A DNA stretch of 64,000 nucleotides from Streptococcus sp. HMSC067H01 (GTDB lineage: Bacteria; Bacillota; Bacilli; Lactobacillales; Streptococcaceae). The notes beneath the pieces were generated by a model. That model was not told the DNA's origin. It did not search any database and saw only the letters and a list, made by a program, of their open reading frames with translations. Shown piece by piece: positions 36,612 through 45,089 of the stretch; the first letter of the stretch is position 1, and every line of letters begins with the position of its first letter. The position numbers and the translations under genes were made by a program. The DNA lies in the NCBI RefSeq assembly GCF_001814775.1, contig NZ_KV817784.1, positions 97,845 to 161,844 on the forward strand, in the 5' to 3' direction.

Positions 36612-36626
36612 AAAAATAGTATAGCA
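36609..36626 (-). promoter_or_regulatory. gtrA promoter, start codon at predicted +1 (leaderless)
   Basis: On the minus strand TGC-TATACT (hexamer 36623-36618) is followed by six bases and the ATG at 36611. No Shine-Dalgarno sequence fits. Confidence 0.6.
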
Positions 36627-36641
36627 TAAAGGAGATAAATG

Positions 36642-36650
36642 TGCTATACT
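36642..36650 (+). promoter_or_regulatory. queT promoter, extended -10
   Basis: TGC-TATACT with hexamer at 36645-36650 points toward the preQ1 riboswitch and is divergent from the gtrA promoter 16 bases away. Confidence 0.65.
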
Positions 36651-36656
36651 TGTAAG

Positions 36657-36730
36657 GTTGACTTGCTCAACCCTTGGTGCTTAGCTTCTTTCACCAAGCA
36701 TATTATATGTGATATTGTCACTAAAGGAGA
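36657..36730 (+). promoter_or_regulatory. preQ1-II riboswitch
   Basis: The leader contains the conserved CTTGGTGCTTAGCTTCTTTC / ACCAAGCATATTA pattern of the streptococcal COG4708 RNA, with stem CTTGGTG (36673-36679) and CACCAAG (36692-36698), and ends in AAAGGAG just before the queT start. In this class preQ1 binding folds a pseudoknot over the ribosome site and blocks translation. The downstream gene is exactly the expected transporter. Confidence 0.93.
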
Positions 36731-36734
36731 AAAC

Positions 36735-37244
36735 ATGAAAAAATTAACTGTCCGTGATATGGCAGATATTGCCATTGTCGCAGCTATTTATGTGGTTTTG
36801 ACAATCACACCACCACTGAACGCCATTAGCTACGGAGCTTACCAATTCCGTATTTCTGAAATGATGAATTTCCTATCTTTTTACAATCCTAAGTACATTA
36901 TCGGTGTTACTCTTGGATGTATGATTGCAAATTTCTTCAGTTTTGGAATCATCGATGTCGCAGTTGGTGGAGGCTCTACGCTTGTCTTCCTAAGTTTAGG
37001 CGTATGGTTGTTTAGCAAATACAGCAAAGACTATCTTTTTAATGGATTGATTCGTAAAGATCATTTCTTCTTTTCAATTCTTTTTTCGATTTCAATGATC
37101 ACCATTGCTGCTGAATTGAACATCGTAGCAGAAGCACCTTTCTTCTTAACTTGGTTTACAACTGCTATCGGAGAATTCGCTTCCTTGATTGTTGGTGCTA
37201 TTCTTATCGGAAAAATCGGTAAACGTCTTGATTTGACTAGATAA
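36735..37244 (+). CDS. queT: QueT-type preQ1/queuosine precursor transporter
   Basis: 169 residues from ATG 36735, seven bases after AGGAG; the longer frame from 36639 covers the riboswitch and is rejected. COG4708/QueT family, five to six membrane segments, an S-component of an ECF transporter. Motifs: DIAIVAAIYVVLTIT, YGAYQFRISEMMNF. Predicted to import preQ1 for tRNA modification, under control of the riboswitch. Confidence 0.93.
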   Translation: MKKLTVRDMADIAIVAAIYVVLTITPPLNAISYGAYQFRISEMMNFLSFYNPKYIIGVTLGCMIANFFSFGIIDVAVGGGSTLVFLSLGVWLFSKYSKDYLFNGLIRKDHFFFSILFSISMITIAAELNIVAEAPFFLTWFTTAIGEFASLIVGAILIGKIGKRLDLTR

Positions 37245-37274
37245 TGAAATCATATCAAGTATTCATGAAAAGGT

Positions 37275-37298
37275 CTGAACTCTGTTCAGTCTTTTTCT
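37275..37298 (+). terminator. queT terminator
   Basis: CTGAAC-TCT-GTTCAG followed by T-rich sequence. Confidence 0.7.
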
Positions 37299-37331
37299 TA
37301 TTTTTCTATAGACCCAGACTCTCAACAAAAG

Positions 37332-37340
37332 TGGTATTAT
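37332..37340 (+). promoter_or_regulatory. Promoter of the gene at 37365
   Basis: TGG-TATTAT (hexamer at 37335-37340), followed by AAAAAAGGAA before the start codon. Confidence 0.5.
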
Positions 37341-37364
37341 AAAGAAAAAAGGAATTATTTTAAT

Positions 37365-37781
37365 ATGTATAGTTATCGTATTTCAGTTTTTGAAGTCCTT
37401 TGGAAAAATCAGGTCATTAGATTTTTGTTAATTTTTTTAGCACTATTTTATTTCTATCTTTTTTTCCAAAGAGTTAAGACATCCTTAAAAAGTGGTGGGA
37501 GTATGTTGGATCCTTTTCATATTGCAAAGGGAAGATTATACATTCACACGATTATTCTTTTTAGAAAAAGGATTGTTCCTCTAGCTGAAATTAGACAGAT
37601 TGATATTGATTACGTTCGAGGGAGAAGAATGAATGGGGACAGGTATCATCTGTACTTTACAAGGAAAGATGGAAAATCTTTTACTTTTCATTTTGGAAAA
37701 AGCAAAAGAAACGAGGAGTTAGTGAAAAATCTTGCCAATGTGGCCAAGAAGTGCCATATTAAAATCTATTATTATTATTAA
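37365..37781 (+). CDS. Unknown membrane protein with PH-like soluble domain
   Basis: 138 residues: one membrane helix (about 16-36) then a soluble domain with IAKGRLYIHTIILFRKRIVPLAEIRQIDI, a layout like bacterial PH domains (short strands around a conserved IPLxxIxxI). No gene name recognised. Ends in YYYY. A second promoterless gene follows after 66 bases. Confidence 0.65.
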   Translation: MYSYRISVFEVLWKNQVIRFLLIFLALFYFYLFFQRVKTSLKSGGSMLDPFHIAKGRLYIHTIILFRKRIVPLAEIRQIDIDYVRGRRMNGDRYHLYFTRKDGKSFTFHFGKSKRNEELVKNLANVAKKCHIKIYYYY

Positions 37782-37847
37782 GAGTCGATTGCTAAAATTG
37801 AATTGTTGTCACTTGTGACAATTGTCAAAGCCAGGAGAGTAGCTAAT

Positions 37848-38477
37848 ATGCTTCAACTACAAGTAATAAGAGAAGATAATCAACTGAGAAACTTATTGAT
37901 GCAAGAATGCGATATTCTCTTTTATGACCAGTTGAAAGAGGTTGAATTTTCTCAGAACAATGAAGTTTATTCTCTTTCGCCCATAGCCTTTGCTAAAGAC
38001 GGTAGTGGGGGAGAATATGTAATTCTTGAAGATCAGAGTATCGGCTTTATAGGGAGTGAAGGCCAAGTTGGGAGGTTAGCAGAAAGCCTTGATGACTTAC
38101 TTACCTTCTTACTTCATGCTGGTTCTATCTCTGATTTTTCTTGTCGTTTGCTCTATCAAAACAAGCATTTGTTGGAAAAATTCAGTCAGGGATTTATCGA
38201 CAAAGCACGAGAAAATTATCAGTCAAAAGGTGAAGATTGGGATAAAGTGAGAACTGGACTTGCACAAGAGTTGGGACTTGAATTTGATCCAGAAAAACTG
38301 CAAGAGTTAGCCTTAAAATTTTATCAATCAGCCATAAGAACCCCTCTTTTCACTTGTAAATATGGTCATGCTGAGGATGAATATGTTTGTGATTCTATTT
38401 TGTCCGATATTATCGGCTTGTGGGTTTCAGAGCTTGTTGGAATGAGTAGGGAAGAAATTATGAACTTTGGCAACTAA
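37848..38477 (+). CDS. SMI1/KNR4-like protein
   Basis: 209 residues from ATG 37848, chosen because CCAGGAGAG (37832-37839) precedes it; the longer TTG frame is upstream of that site. The N-terminal half has PIAFAKDGSGGEYVILEDQSIGFIGSEGQVGR, the acidic D-G-S-G-G-E-Y pattern of SMI1/KNR4 (SUKH) domains, followed by a helical C-terminal domain. SUKH proteins are often immunity proteins, but many are housekeeping. No toxin lies nearby. Confidence 0.65.
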   Translation: MLQLQVIREDNQLRNLLMQECDILFYDQLKEVEFSQNNEVYSLSPIAFAKDGSGGEYVILEDQSIGFIGSEGQVGRLAESLDDLLTFLLHAGSISDFSCRLLYQNKHLLEKFSQGFIDKARENYQSKGEDWDKVRTGLAQELGLEFDPEKLQELALKFYQSAIRTPLFTCKYGHAEDEYVCDSILSDIIGLWVSELVGMSREEIMNFGN

Positions 38478-38600
38478 TAACTAGATGGTAATGATTTTTC
38501 GCTGTAGCTTGGGTAAGGATTTCTAAAAAAGATGATGGAAAAATAAGGTCTGAAATTAATTTAAAAAAAGAAAAAATCTTTATTTCCTTAAAGTTTTTTA

Positions 38601-38609
38601 TGTTATAAT
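38601..38609 (+). promoter_or_regulatory. Promoter of the first FNT gene
   Basis: TGT-TATAAT (hexamer at 38604-38609). A closely matching copy lies before the second FNT gene at 39738-39746, and both are followed by TTTTAGGAGTTTATATG. Confidence 0.65.
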
Positions 38610-38637
38610 AGTAACAGAAAAATTTTTAGGAGTTTAT

Positions 38638-39435
38638 ATGAGTTCTTCAGAATTTATTTCAAAGATTGATTATTATTGTCATAAGAAAGAAAGTTTATTT
38701 GACAAAAGTAAGTTCAAGTATGCCATTCGTTCCATGTTTGCAGGTGCTTTTTTAACCTTTAGTACAGCCGCTGGGGCTATCGGTGCTGATCTACTAAATA
38801 GCATCGTTCCAAGTGCTGGCTATTTTCTTTTTCCCTTTGTGTTTGCTTGGGGACTGGTTTACATTGTATTTTTAAATGCTGAATTGGTCACATCAAACAT
38901 GATGTACCTGACAGCTGGAACATTCTTGAAGAAGATTGATTGGAAGAAAGCCTTTATTATCTTACTTTATTGTGCTTTTTTCAACTTAGTTGGAGCCATC
39001 TTGGCAGGTTGGTGCTTTGCTAATTCATCTGCTTTTTCACACCTGACACACGACAGTTATCTAGCAAAGATTGTTGCTAAGAAGTTAGCACGACCTAGTG
39101 ATTTGGTCTTGTTGGAGGGGATTTTGGCAAATATGTTTGTAAATATTGCCATTCTATCTTCTATTTTGGTTAAGGATAGCAGTGCTAAGTTGTGGATTAT
39201 CTTATCAGCTATCTCTATGTTTGTTTTCTTGTCAAACGAGCACATTGCAGCTAACTTTTCATCCTTTAGCATTATTAAATTTAGTATTGTTTCTGACCAA
39301 ATTGCTAACTTTGATATTCCAAATATCCTACGCCATTGGGGAGTTACCTTTATCGCTAACTTGATTGGTGGAGGATTCCTGATAGGATTACCATACGCTT
39401 TTTTAAATAAAAACGAAGAAACTTACGTTGATTAG
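38638..39435 (+). CDS. Formate/nitrite-family (FNT) anion channel, copy 1
   Basis: 265 residues, six to seven membrane helices, pentameric FNT channel family. Conserved: FKYAIRSMFAGAFLTFSTAAG (helix 1 entrance), NAELVTSNMMY, FVNIAILS, FLSNEHIAANF containing the pore His, LRHWGVTFIANLIGG. Likely moves formate (mixed-acid fermentation by pyruvate formate-lyase) or a related small monocarboxylate. AGGAG precedes the start. A tandem copy follows. Confidence 0.9.
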   Translation: MSSSEFISKIDYYCHKKESLFDKSKFKYAIRSMFAGAFLTFSTAAGAIGADLLNSIVPSAGYFLFPFVFAWGLVYIVFLNAELVTSNMMYLTAGTFLKKIDWKKAFIILLYCAFFNLVGAILAGWCFANSSAFSHLTHDSYLAKIVAKKLARPSDLVLLEGILANMFVNIAILSSILVKDSSAKLWIILSAISMFVFLSNEHIAANFSSFSIIKFSIVSDQIANFDIPNILRHWGVTFIANLIGGGFLIGLPYAFLNKNEETYVD

Positions 39436-39469
39436 ACCTGAGTGTTTTATATTGGTGTAATAGAAGAAG

Positions 39470-39494
39470 AGAGAATCATTGCGATTCTCTTTTT
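39470..39494 (+). terminator. Terminator after first FNT gene
   Basis: AGAGAATC and GATTCTCT form a perfect 8-bp stem with an ATTGC loop, followed by T4. Confidence 0.85.
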
Positions 39495-39725
39495 ATTTAG
39501 AATTAAATGCAGTCATTACTGGCTGATAACTTTAATCTAATCTTTATTTCAGAAATTTATTATTACTCCAATTTATAAAATATATTAAATAATTTAGTAT
39601 AGAAAACATAAACCTAACTAAAATAATAATTATAAATTAATAAAATAAATGTATAGAATAAGGATGGAAACGATTGCTAAAAGTGATAAAAATATTGTAA
39701 ATAGAATTAAGAAAGCCTTCCCATA
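39495..39725. other. AT-rich intergenic stretch between the FNT copies
   Basis: About 230 bases of very AT-rich DNA between terminator and promoter. No open frame, repeat or clear operator was seen. Confidence 0.6.
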
Positions 39726-39737
39726 ATTTCGATTTTA

Positions 39738-39746
39738 TGTTATAAT
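39738..39746 (+). promoter_or_regulatory. Promoter of the second FNT gene
   Basis: TGT-TATAAT (hexamer at 39741-39746), the duplicated counterpart of the promoter at 38601-38609. Confidence 0.65.
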
Positions 39747-39775
39747 ATTCACAAATAAAAGTTTTAGGAGTTTAT

Positions 39776-40573
39776 ATGGTTTCTTCAGAATTTATCTCAA
39801 AAATTGAGTTTGCTTGTAAGAAAAAGGAAAGTCTTTACAGTCAAAGTAAATTCAAGTATGCTATCCGTTCAATGTTTGCTGGTGCATTCTTAACATTTAG
39901 TACAGCAGCTGGTGCAGTTGGAGCTGACTTGATTAATAAGATTGCTCCTGGTAGTGGACGTTTCCTCTTCCCATTTGTTTTCGCTTGGGGATTGGCTTAC
40001 ATTGTCTTCTTGAATGCTGAGTTAGTAACATCTAACATGATGTTCTTGACAGCTGGTAGCTTTTTGAAAAAAATTAGCTGGAGAAAAACAGCTGAAATTC
40101 TTCTATACTGTACACTCTTTAATTTGATCGGTGCTCTTATAGCAGGTTGGGGATTCGCTCATTCGGCAGCTTTCGCAAAATTGTCACATGAAAGCTTTAT
40201 TTCGGGTGTTGTAGAGATGAAGTTAGGGCGTGGTAATGATTTAGTCTTACTTGAAGCAATTTTGGCTAATGTCTTTGTAAATATCGCGATTCTTTCATTC
40301 GTTTTAGTTAAGGATGGTGGAGCAAAACTTTGGTTGGTTCTTTCAGCGATTTATATGTTTGTATTCTTAACAAACGAGCACATCGCCGCAAACTTTGCAT
40401 CATTTGCTATTGTGAAATTCAGTGTTGCTGCTGATTCAATCGCAAACTTCGGTATTGGAAATATTCTTCGTCACTGGGGTGTAACCTTCATCGGTAACTT
40501 TATCGGTGGTGGTCTACTGATGGGATTACCTTACGCCTTCTTAAATAAAAACGAAGATACATACGTAGATTAA
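39776..40573 (+). CDS. FNT anion channel, copy 2
   Basis: Same length (265) and closely similar to the first FNT protein throughout, especially FKYAIRSMFAGAFLTFSTAAG, NEHIAANF and the C-terminus. Differences cluster in the middle helices and in two loops (HESFISGVVEMKLGRGNDL against HDSYLAKIVAKKLARPSDL), which could change substrate or gating. Its promoter and leader are also duplicated, so the whole unit arose by tandem duplication. Pneumococcus has one such gene as I recall. Confidence 0.9.
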   Translation: MVSSEFISKIEFACKKKESLYSQSKFKYAIRSMFAGAFLTFSTAAGAVGADLINKIAPGSGRFLFPFVFAWGLAYIVFLNAELVTSNMMFLTAGSFLKKISWRKTAEILLYCTLFNLIGALIAGWGFAHSAAFAKLSHESFISGVVEMKLGRGNDLVLLEAILANVFVNIAILSFVLVKDGGAKLWLVLSAIYMFVFLTNEHIAANFASFAIVKFSVAADSIANFGIGNILRHWGVTFIGNFIGGGLLMGLPYAFLNKNEDTYVD

Positions 40574-40600
40574 AAGTTGGATTGATTCCAACTTTTTCTT
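40574..40600 (+). terminator. Terminator after second FNT gene
   Basis: AAGTTGGA and TCCAACTT pair around a short loop, then T-rich sequence. Confidence 0.75.
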
Positions 40601-40653
40601 TTTGTTTATCCATGCTATAATGAAAGTAGAATAGATAAATTTAGAGGAATAAC

Positions 40654-41928
40654 ATGAACGAGATTAAATGTCCAAATTGTGGCGAAGTTTTTACAGTTAA
40701 TGAAAGCCAATATGCAGAACTGCTTTCTCAAGTTCGCACTGCTGAGTTTGATAAGGAATTGCATGAACGAATCAAACAAGAATTGACATTGGTGGAACAA
40801 AAATCCTTAAATGAACAACAGGCAAAACTGGCTCAAAAAGATCAAGAAATTGCCCAGCTTCAAAGTCAAATTAACAACTTTAATACAGAAAAAGAATTGG
40901 CTAAGAAAGAAGTGGAGCAAAGTGCAAGTCAAAGCTTGCTAGAGAAGGAAAAAGAAGTCCAAGCACTGGAGAATCAGTTAGCTACCTTGCGCTTGGAACA
41001 TGAGAACCAACTTCAAAAAACATTATCTGATTTAGAGAAAGAACGTGATCAGGTCAAAAATCAGCTCCTTCTACAAGAAAAAGAAAACGAGCTTTCTCTG
41101 ACTTCAGTTAAGCAAAACTACGAAGCCCAGCTTAAGGCAGCTAATGAACAGGTTGAGTTCTATAAGAATTTCAAAGCCCAACAATCTACAAAGGCTATTG
41201 GTGAAAGTCTGGAACATTATGCGGAAGGTGAGTTCAACAAGGTTCGTAGCTTTGCCTTCCCAAATGCCTACTTCGAAAAGGACAATAAGGTTTCTGCGCG
41301 TGGTTCTAAAGGGGACTTTATCTTCCGTGACTTTGATGAAAATGGGTTAGAATTCATTTCCATTATGTTTGAGATGAAAAATGAAGCAGACGGGACAGAG
41401 AAGAAACATAAGAATGCAGACTTTTACAAGGAATTAGACAAAGACCGCCGTGAGAAAGACTGTGAGTATGCTGTTTTGGTAAGTATGCTTGAAGCAGATA
41501 ACGACTACTTTAATACAGGAATTGTTGACGTTAGCCATGAATATGAGAAGATGTATGTCATTCGTCCCCAGTTCTTTATTCAACTAATTGGACTCTTGCG
41601 CAATGCTGCCCTTAATTCCCTAAAATATAAGCAGGAGCTGGCTTTTATCAGGGAACAAAATATAGATATCACTCGTTTTGAGGAAGATTTGGACGCCTTC
41701 AAGGTCGCCTTTGCAAAGAATTATAACTCAGCTTCTGTCAACTTTGGCAAGGCAATTGACGAAATCGACAAGGCAATTAAGCGGATGGAAGAAGTCAAGA
41801 AATTCCTGACAACATCAGAAAACCAACTCCGCCTCGCAAACAATAAGTTAGATGATGTTTCTGTTAAAAAATTGACTCGTAAAAATCCGACTATGAAGGC
41901 TAAGTTTGATGCTTTGAAGGGGGAGTAG
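40654..41928 (+). CDS. DUF2130 protein, nuclease-like with coiled coil
   Basis: 424 residues. Starts with a small Cys pair (IKCPNCGEVF), then a long coiled coil (about 20-170), then the DUF2130 domain (about 175-350: GESLEHYAEGEFNKVRSFAFPNAYFEKDN, SKGDFIFRD, MFEMKNEADGTEKKHKN), with a PD-(D/E)XK-like spacing of acidic residues (D...E-x-K). Predicted nuclease of unknown role. It lies where pneumococcus has the same gene before truB, but a foreign gene follows here. Confidence 0.85.
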   Translation: MNEIKCPNCGEVFTVNESQYAELLSQVRTAEFDKELHERIKQELTLVEQKSLNEQQAKLAQKDQEIAQLQSQINNFNTEKELAKKEVEQSASQSLLEKEKEVQALENQLATLRLEHENQLQKTLSDLEKERDQVKNQLLLQEKENELSLTSVKQNYEAQLKAANEQVEFYKNFKAQQSTKAIGESLEHYAEGEFNKVRSFAFPNAYFEKDNKVSARGSKGDFIFRDFDENGLEFISIMFEMKNEADGTEKKHKNADFYKELDKDRREKDCEYAVLVSMLEADNDYFNTGIVDVSHEYEKMYVIRPQFFIQLIGLLRNAALNSLKYKQELAFIREQNIDITRFEEDLDAFKVAFAKNYNSASVNFGKAIDEIDKAIKRMEEVKKFLTTSENQLRLANNKLDDVSVKKLTRKNPTMKAKFDALKGE

Positions 41929-41981
41929 TTTTATTTGTAATGTATGGTACTAGTTCAACAATATGAATGAGGAATTATAAA

Positions 41982-42875
41982 ATGAATAATAAAAGCTTAA
42001 TACCTATGCCTGATCTAAATTTGGATGACATAGTACATCTGTCAAAAGAAAATGAAAAGTTAATTGTTAATTTTCTAAGTGCATTAGACGAGTTACATAC
42101 AATCAATCAATTTTATCATATTTATATTTTTAATTTTTATCAAATACTTTATCACTTTGAGTTGGATACTAACGATAACATAAGAAAACAAAATGGTTTG
42201 AATGGCGATGAATTCATTATTATTAATTCTTTACTTATAAATTTAATGAGCTCATCTAAGACTTTAGTTGATTTGTTAATCCACTTTGATAAGAAATATT
42301 CACAAAAGTTAGAAAAAAAGATAAATAAAATATATGATTCAGAGTTTTCGTATATATTGATTATGACTTTAAGAAATTTCGCATTGCATGGACACATTCC
42401 TCTATCTTTCAGTCAAAATAAGTATAGCTTTAATTTAGATTATATACTAAAAGAAGGCGAAAAGTTTAATTTCAGTAAGTCGTCAAAGGAAGCTTTTATA
42501 AGAATTCGTGATGAAATTAGGCATGTGTATGGAGATATAGCAAATATTGCTTTTACAAAAACACTTATGGATTTTCACCTTAATTTACTAAAAATTCATT
42601 ATCACTTTTATCTCGAAAATAAATCTTTACTAGAAAGTTTCTTTAAATCTGTAGAGTTAAAATTACAAAAAGAGAAAAGAAAAATAAAAAATGGACAATT
42701 AATTATAGAGATTGATGGGGAATGTCACAGTATTATAATGTCCAGTAAAATAGCATTGTTGAATAAACTAATGCAAGAAGCAAAAATTAACTTTTACGAT
42801 TTTAAGAAACAAAAGTCAAAAAGTTGTAGGGATAAAAAGTTAAAAGATAGTAGTAAACTAGAAAGCAAAACATGA
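41982..42875 (+). CDS. Inserted HEPN-like protein, putative RNase or defense factor
   Basis: 297 residues, almost all helical and strikingly AT-rich compared with its neighbours. ATG 41982 is used because GAGGA (41969-41973) precedes it by eight bases; the ATG at 41967 lies upstream of that site. Around residues 133-145 it has [14 protein letters not shown], matching the R-x4-H motif (R-N-x3-H) of HEPN ribonucleases, followed by the G-x-P pattern seen in several RN-x3-H-x-G-x-P proteins. HEPN proteins are frequent toxins or phage-defense effectors. It sits between genes that are otherwise adjacent in relatives, and its stop overlaps the truB start (ATGA). Family not confirmed. Confidence 0.6.
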   Translation: MNNKSLIPMPDLNLDDIVHLSKENEKLIVNFLSALDELHTINQFYHIYIFNFYQILYHFELDTNDNIRKQNGLNGDEFIIINSLLINLMSSSKTLVDLLIHFDKKYSQKLEKKINKIYDSEFSYILIMTLRNFALHGHIPLSFSQNKYSFNLDYILKEGEKFNFSKSSKEAFIRIRDEIRHVYGDIANIAFTKTLMDFHLNLLKIHYHFYLENKSLLESFFKSVELKLQKEKRKIKNGQLIIEIDGECHSIIMSSKIALLNKLMQEAKINFYDFKKQKSKSCRDKKLKDSSKLESKT

Positions 42876-43750
42876 ACGGTATTATCAATTTAAAAAAAGA
42901 AGCGGGGATGACCTCGCATGATGCAGTTTTTAAGCTGCGTAAGATTTTGGGAACCAAGAAGATTGGTCACGGTGGGACGCTAGATCCTGATGTGGTGGGC
43001 GTTTTGCCGATTGCCGTTGGTAAGGCGACTCGCATGGTCGAGTTTATGCAGGACGAAGGCAAGATTTATGAGGGTGAAATCACCCTAGGCTATTCTACGA
43101 CCACCGAGGATGCTAGTGGCGAGGTGGTTGCTGAGTCACCGGTCTTGTCTCCTTTAGATGAAACCATTGTAGATCAAGCGATTGCTAGTTTGACTGGGAC
43201 CATCACACAAGTGCCTCCTATGTACTCTGCTGTCAAGGTCAATGGTCGCAAACTCTATGAGTATGCGCGTGCTGGTCAGGAAGTGGAACGTCCAGAACGT
43301 CAGGTGACCATTTATCAATTTGAACGGACAAGTCCGATTTCTTATGAGAGCGAACTTGCACGATTTACTTTTCGTGTAAAATGCAGTAAGGGAACCTATA
43401 TTCGTACCTTGTCGGTTGACTTAGGAGAAAAACTTGGCTATGCAGCTCATATGTCTCATTTAAAACGAACAAGTGCAGCTGGCTTACAGTTGGACAATGC
43501 TTTGACCTTAGAGGAAATTGCAGAAAAAGTAGAGATTGGACAACTTGATTTTCTACATCCGATTGAGATTGGGACAGGTGACTTGGTCAAGGTTTATTTG
43601 ACACCAGACCAGGCAGAAGAAGTGCGTTTTGGTCGCTTTATTGAATTGGAACAAACTGAGAAGGAATTGGCTGGCTTTGAAGGTGAAAAATTACTAGCCA
43701 TTTTAGAGAAACGGGGCCAACTTTATAAGCCGAGAAAGGTTTTCAATTGA
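42872..43750 (+). CDS. truB: tRNA pseudouridine-55 synthase TruB
   Basis: 292 residues. Catalytic Asp in [21 protein letters not shown], then [16 protein letters not shown] and [13 protein letters not shown] with conserved Arg/Tyr. Makes psi55 in the T-loop of tRNAs. The ATG overlaps the stop of the inserted HEPN-like gene by four bases and has no strong ribosome site, so its translation is probably coupled to the inserted gene. Confidence 0.95.
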   Translation: MNGIINLKKEAGMTSHDAVFKLRKILGTKKIGHGGTLDPDVVGVLPIAVGKATRMVEFMQDEGKIYEGEITLGYSTTTEDASGEVVAESPVLSPLDETIVDQAIASLTGTITQVPPMYSAVKVNGRKLYEYARAGQEVERPERQVTIYQFERTSPISYESELARFTFRVKCSKGTYIRTLSVDLGEKLGYAAHMSHLKRTSAAGLQLDNALTLEEIAEKVEIGQLDFLHPIEIGTGDLVKVYLTPDQAEEVRFGRFIELEQTEKELAGFEGEKLLAILEKRGQLYKPRKVFN

Positions 43751-43861
43751 TTAGGACTGGTGGTAAAATCGCAAATTGATTTTTAGTTTTAAAAAATGCT
43801 AAAAGACAGTTCAGTTTAGACCCGAAAAAGTTATGAAAAAGGGTTGAAAACACGGTGGTAT

Positions 43862-43888
43862 TTGACAGTTTTGCTTGCTTATGATAAT
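43862..43888 (+). promoter_or_regulatory. rocS promoter
   Basis: TTGACA (43862-43867) with a -10 at about 43883-43888 (GATAAT, 15-base spacer). Confidence 0.5.
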
Positions 43889-43928
43889 ATTTAAATAAAG
43901 AAAAGCTAGAAAACTTTCAGAGGATATT

Positions 43929-44420
43929 ATGAGTATTGAGATGACTGTAAGTGAGATTGCTGAGGTCTTGGGCTTGTCCCGTCAAGCAATCAATAACCGT
44001 GTCAAGGAATTACCTGAAGAAGATACGACTAAAAATGATAAAGGAGTCACTGTGGTAACTCGCAGTGGCTTGATTAAGCTTGAAGAAATCTACAAAAAAA
44101 CCATTTTTGAAGATGAACCTGTTAGTGATGATGTGAAGCAACGTGAGTTAATGGAGATTCTTGTTGATGAAAAGAATGCGGAAATCATCCGTCTTTATGA
44201 GCAACTAAAGGCTAAAGACAAACAGTTAGCTGAAAAAGATGAACAGATGCGTGTTAAAGACCGTCAAATCGCAGAAAAAGATAAGCAATTGGATCAACAA
44301 CAACAGTTAACCCTACAAGCCATGAAGGACCAAGAAACCCTTCAGTTGGAGTTGGATCAGGCTAAGCAAGAAGTACAAGCAACGAAGAAAGGCTTCTTTG
44401 CTCGCTTATTTGGAGGATAA
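43929..44420 (+). CDS. rocS: Chromosome segregation regulator RocS
   Basis: 163 residues: N-terminal helix-turn-helix (VSEIAEVLGLSRQAINNRVKEL), a coiled coil with KDKQLAEKDEQMRVKDRQIAEK repeats (about 85-140) and a C-terminal amphipathic tail (KKGFFARLFGG). This matches pneumococcal RocS, which binds DNA, interacts with ParB and touches the membrane. GAGGATATT precedes the ATG. Confidence 0.88.
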   Translation: MSIEMTVSEIAEVLGLSRQAINNRVKELPEEDTTKNDKGVTVVTRSGLIKLEEIYKKTIFEDEPVSDDVKQRELMEILVDEKNAEIIRLYEQLKAKDKQLAEKDEQMRVKDRQIAEKDKQLDQQQQLTLQAMKDQETLQLELDQAKQEVQATKKGFFARLFGG

Positions 44421-44423
44421 GAA

Positions 44424-44465
44424 AAAACTGCTTGGTTTCTAGGTATAACCAAGTAGTTTCTTTTT
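44424..44465 (+). terminator. rocS terminator
   Basis: AAACTGCTTGGTT and AACCAAGTAGTTT form a long imperfect stem, then T5. Confidence 0.85.
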
Positions 44466-44490
44466 ACAAATACAGTAAGGAATGGATAAG

Positions 44491-45081
44491 ATGGAAAAAT
44501 TAAGAGATTACATTTCATTTGATTTGGAATTTAATAAACACCAGGATAAAACTCACTTGATTCAGGTTTCTGCAGTCCGTTTTAAAGATGGTGAAGAAGT
44601 AGGAGCATTTGACTCATATGTTCATACAGATGTACCATTGAAAAGTTTTATAAACGGTTTAACGGGTATCACGTCTGAAACCTTGAAAGATGCTCCGAAG
44701 GTGGAAGATGTTCTCAAAGATTTTCAAGCCTTTATTGGTCAATTACCTATCGTTGGCTATAATGCAGCTAAGAGTGATTTACCGATTCTATTGGAACATG
44801 GTTTGGATTATAGTATCCAATATCAAGTGGATCTCTATGATGAAGCTTTTAAGCGACGTAGTTCGGATCTTCACGGGATTGCCAATCTCAAGTTACAAAC
44901 TGTTGCAAGTTTTCTAGGATTTAAGGGACAATCTCATAACAGTTTAGAGGATGCTCGTATGACTGCTCGTGTTTATGAAGCATTCCTAGAGTCTGACGAA
45001 AGTAAAATCTTACTGGACGTCAAGAGTAGTCTTAACTCTAATCCCTTTGGTGGTTTAGATTTATCACAGCTGTTTGATTAG
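44491..45081 (+). CDS. DnaQ-like DEDDh 3'-5' exonuclease
   Basis: 196 residues. ExoI: YISFDLEFN (Asp, Glu); ExoII: PIVGYNAAKSDLPIL; ExoIII: HNSLEDARMTARVYEA with the His and final Asp. Single-domain enzyme, likely a repair or proofreading-type exonuclease. ATG 44491 chosen: AAGGA (44477-44481) sits nine bases upstream, whereas the ATG at 44482 overlaps it. GDPD gene follows after eight bases. Confidence 0.85.
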   Translation: MEKLRDYISFDLEFNKHQDKTHLIQVSAVRFKDGEEVGAFDSYVHTDVPLKSFINGLTGITSETLKDAPKVEDVLKDFQAFIGQLPIVGYNAAKSDLPILLEHGLDYSIQYQVDLYDEAFKRRSSDLHGIANLKLQTVASFLGFKGQSHNSLEDARMTARVYEAFLESDESKILLDVKSSLNSNPFGGLDLSQLFD

Positions 45082-45089
45082 GAGGTTTT

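Noticed and set aside
36639-36734. N-terminal extension of the queT frame
   Set aside because: It is riboswitch sequence with the ribosome site just before ATG 36735.
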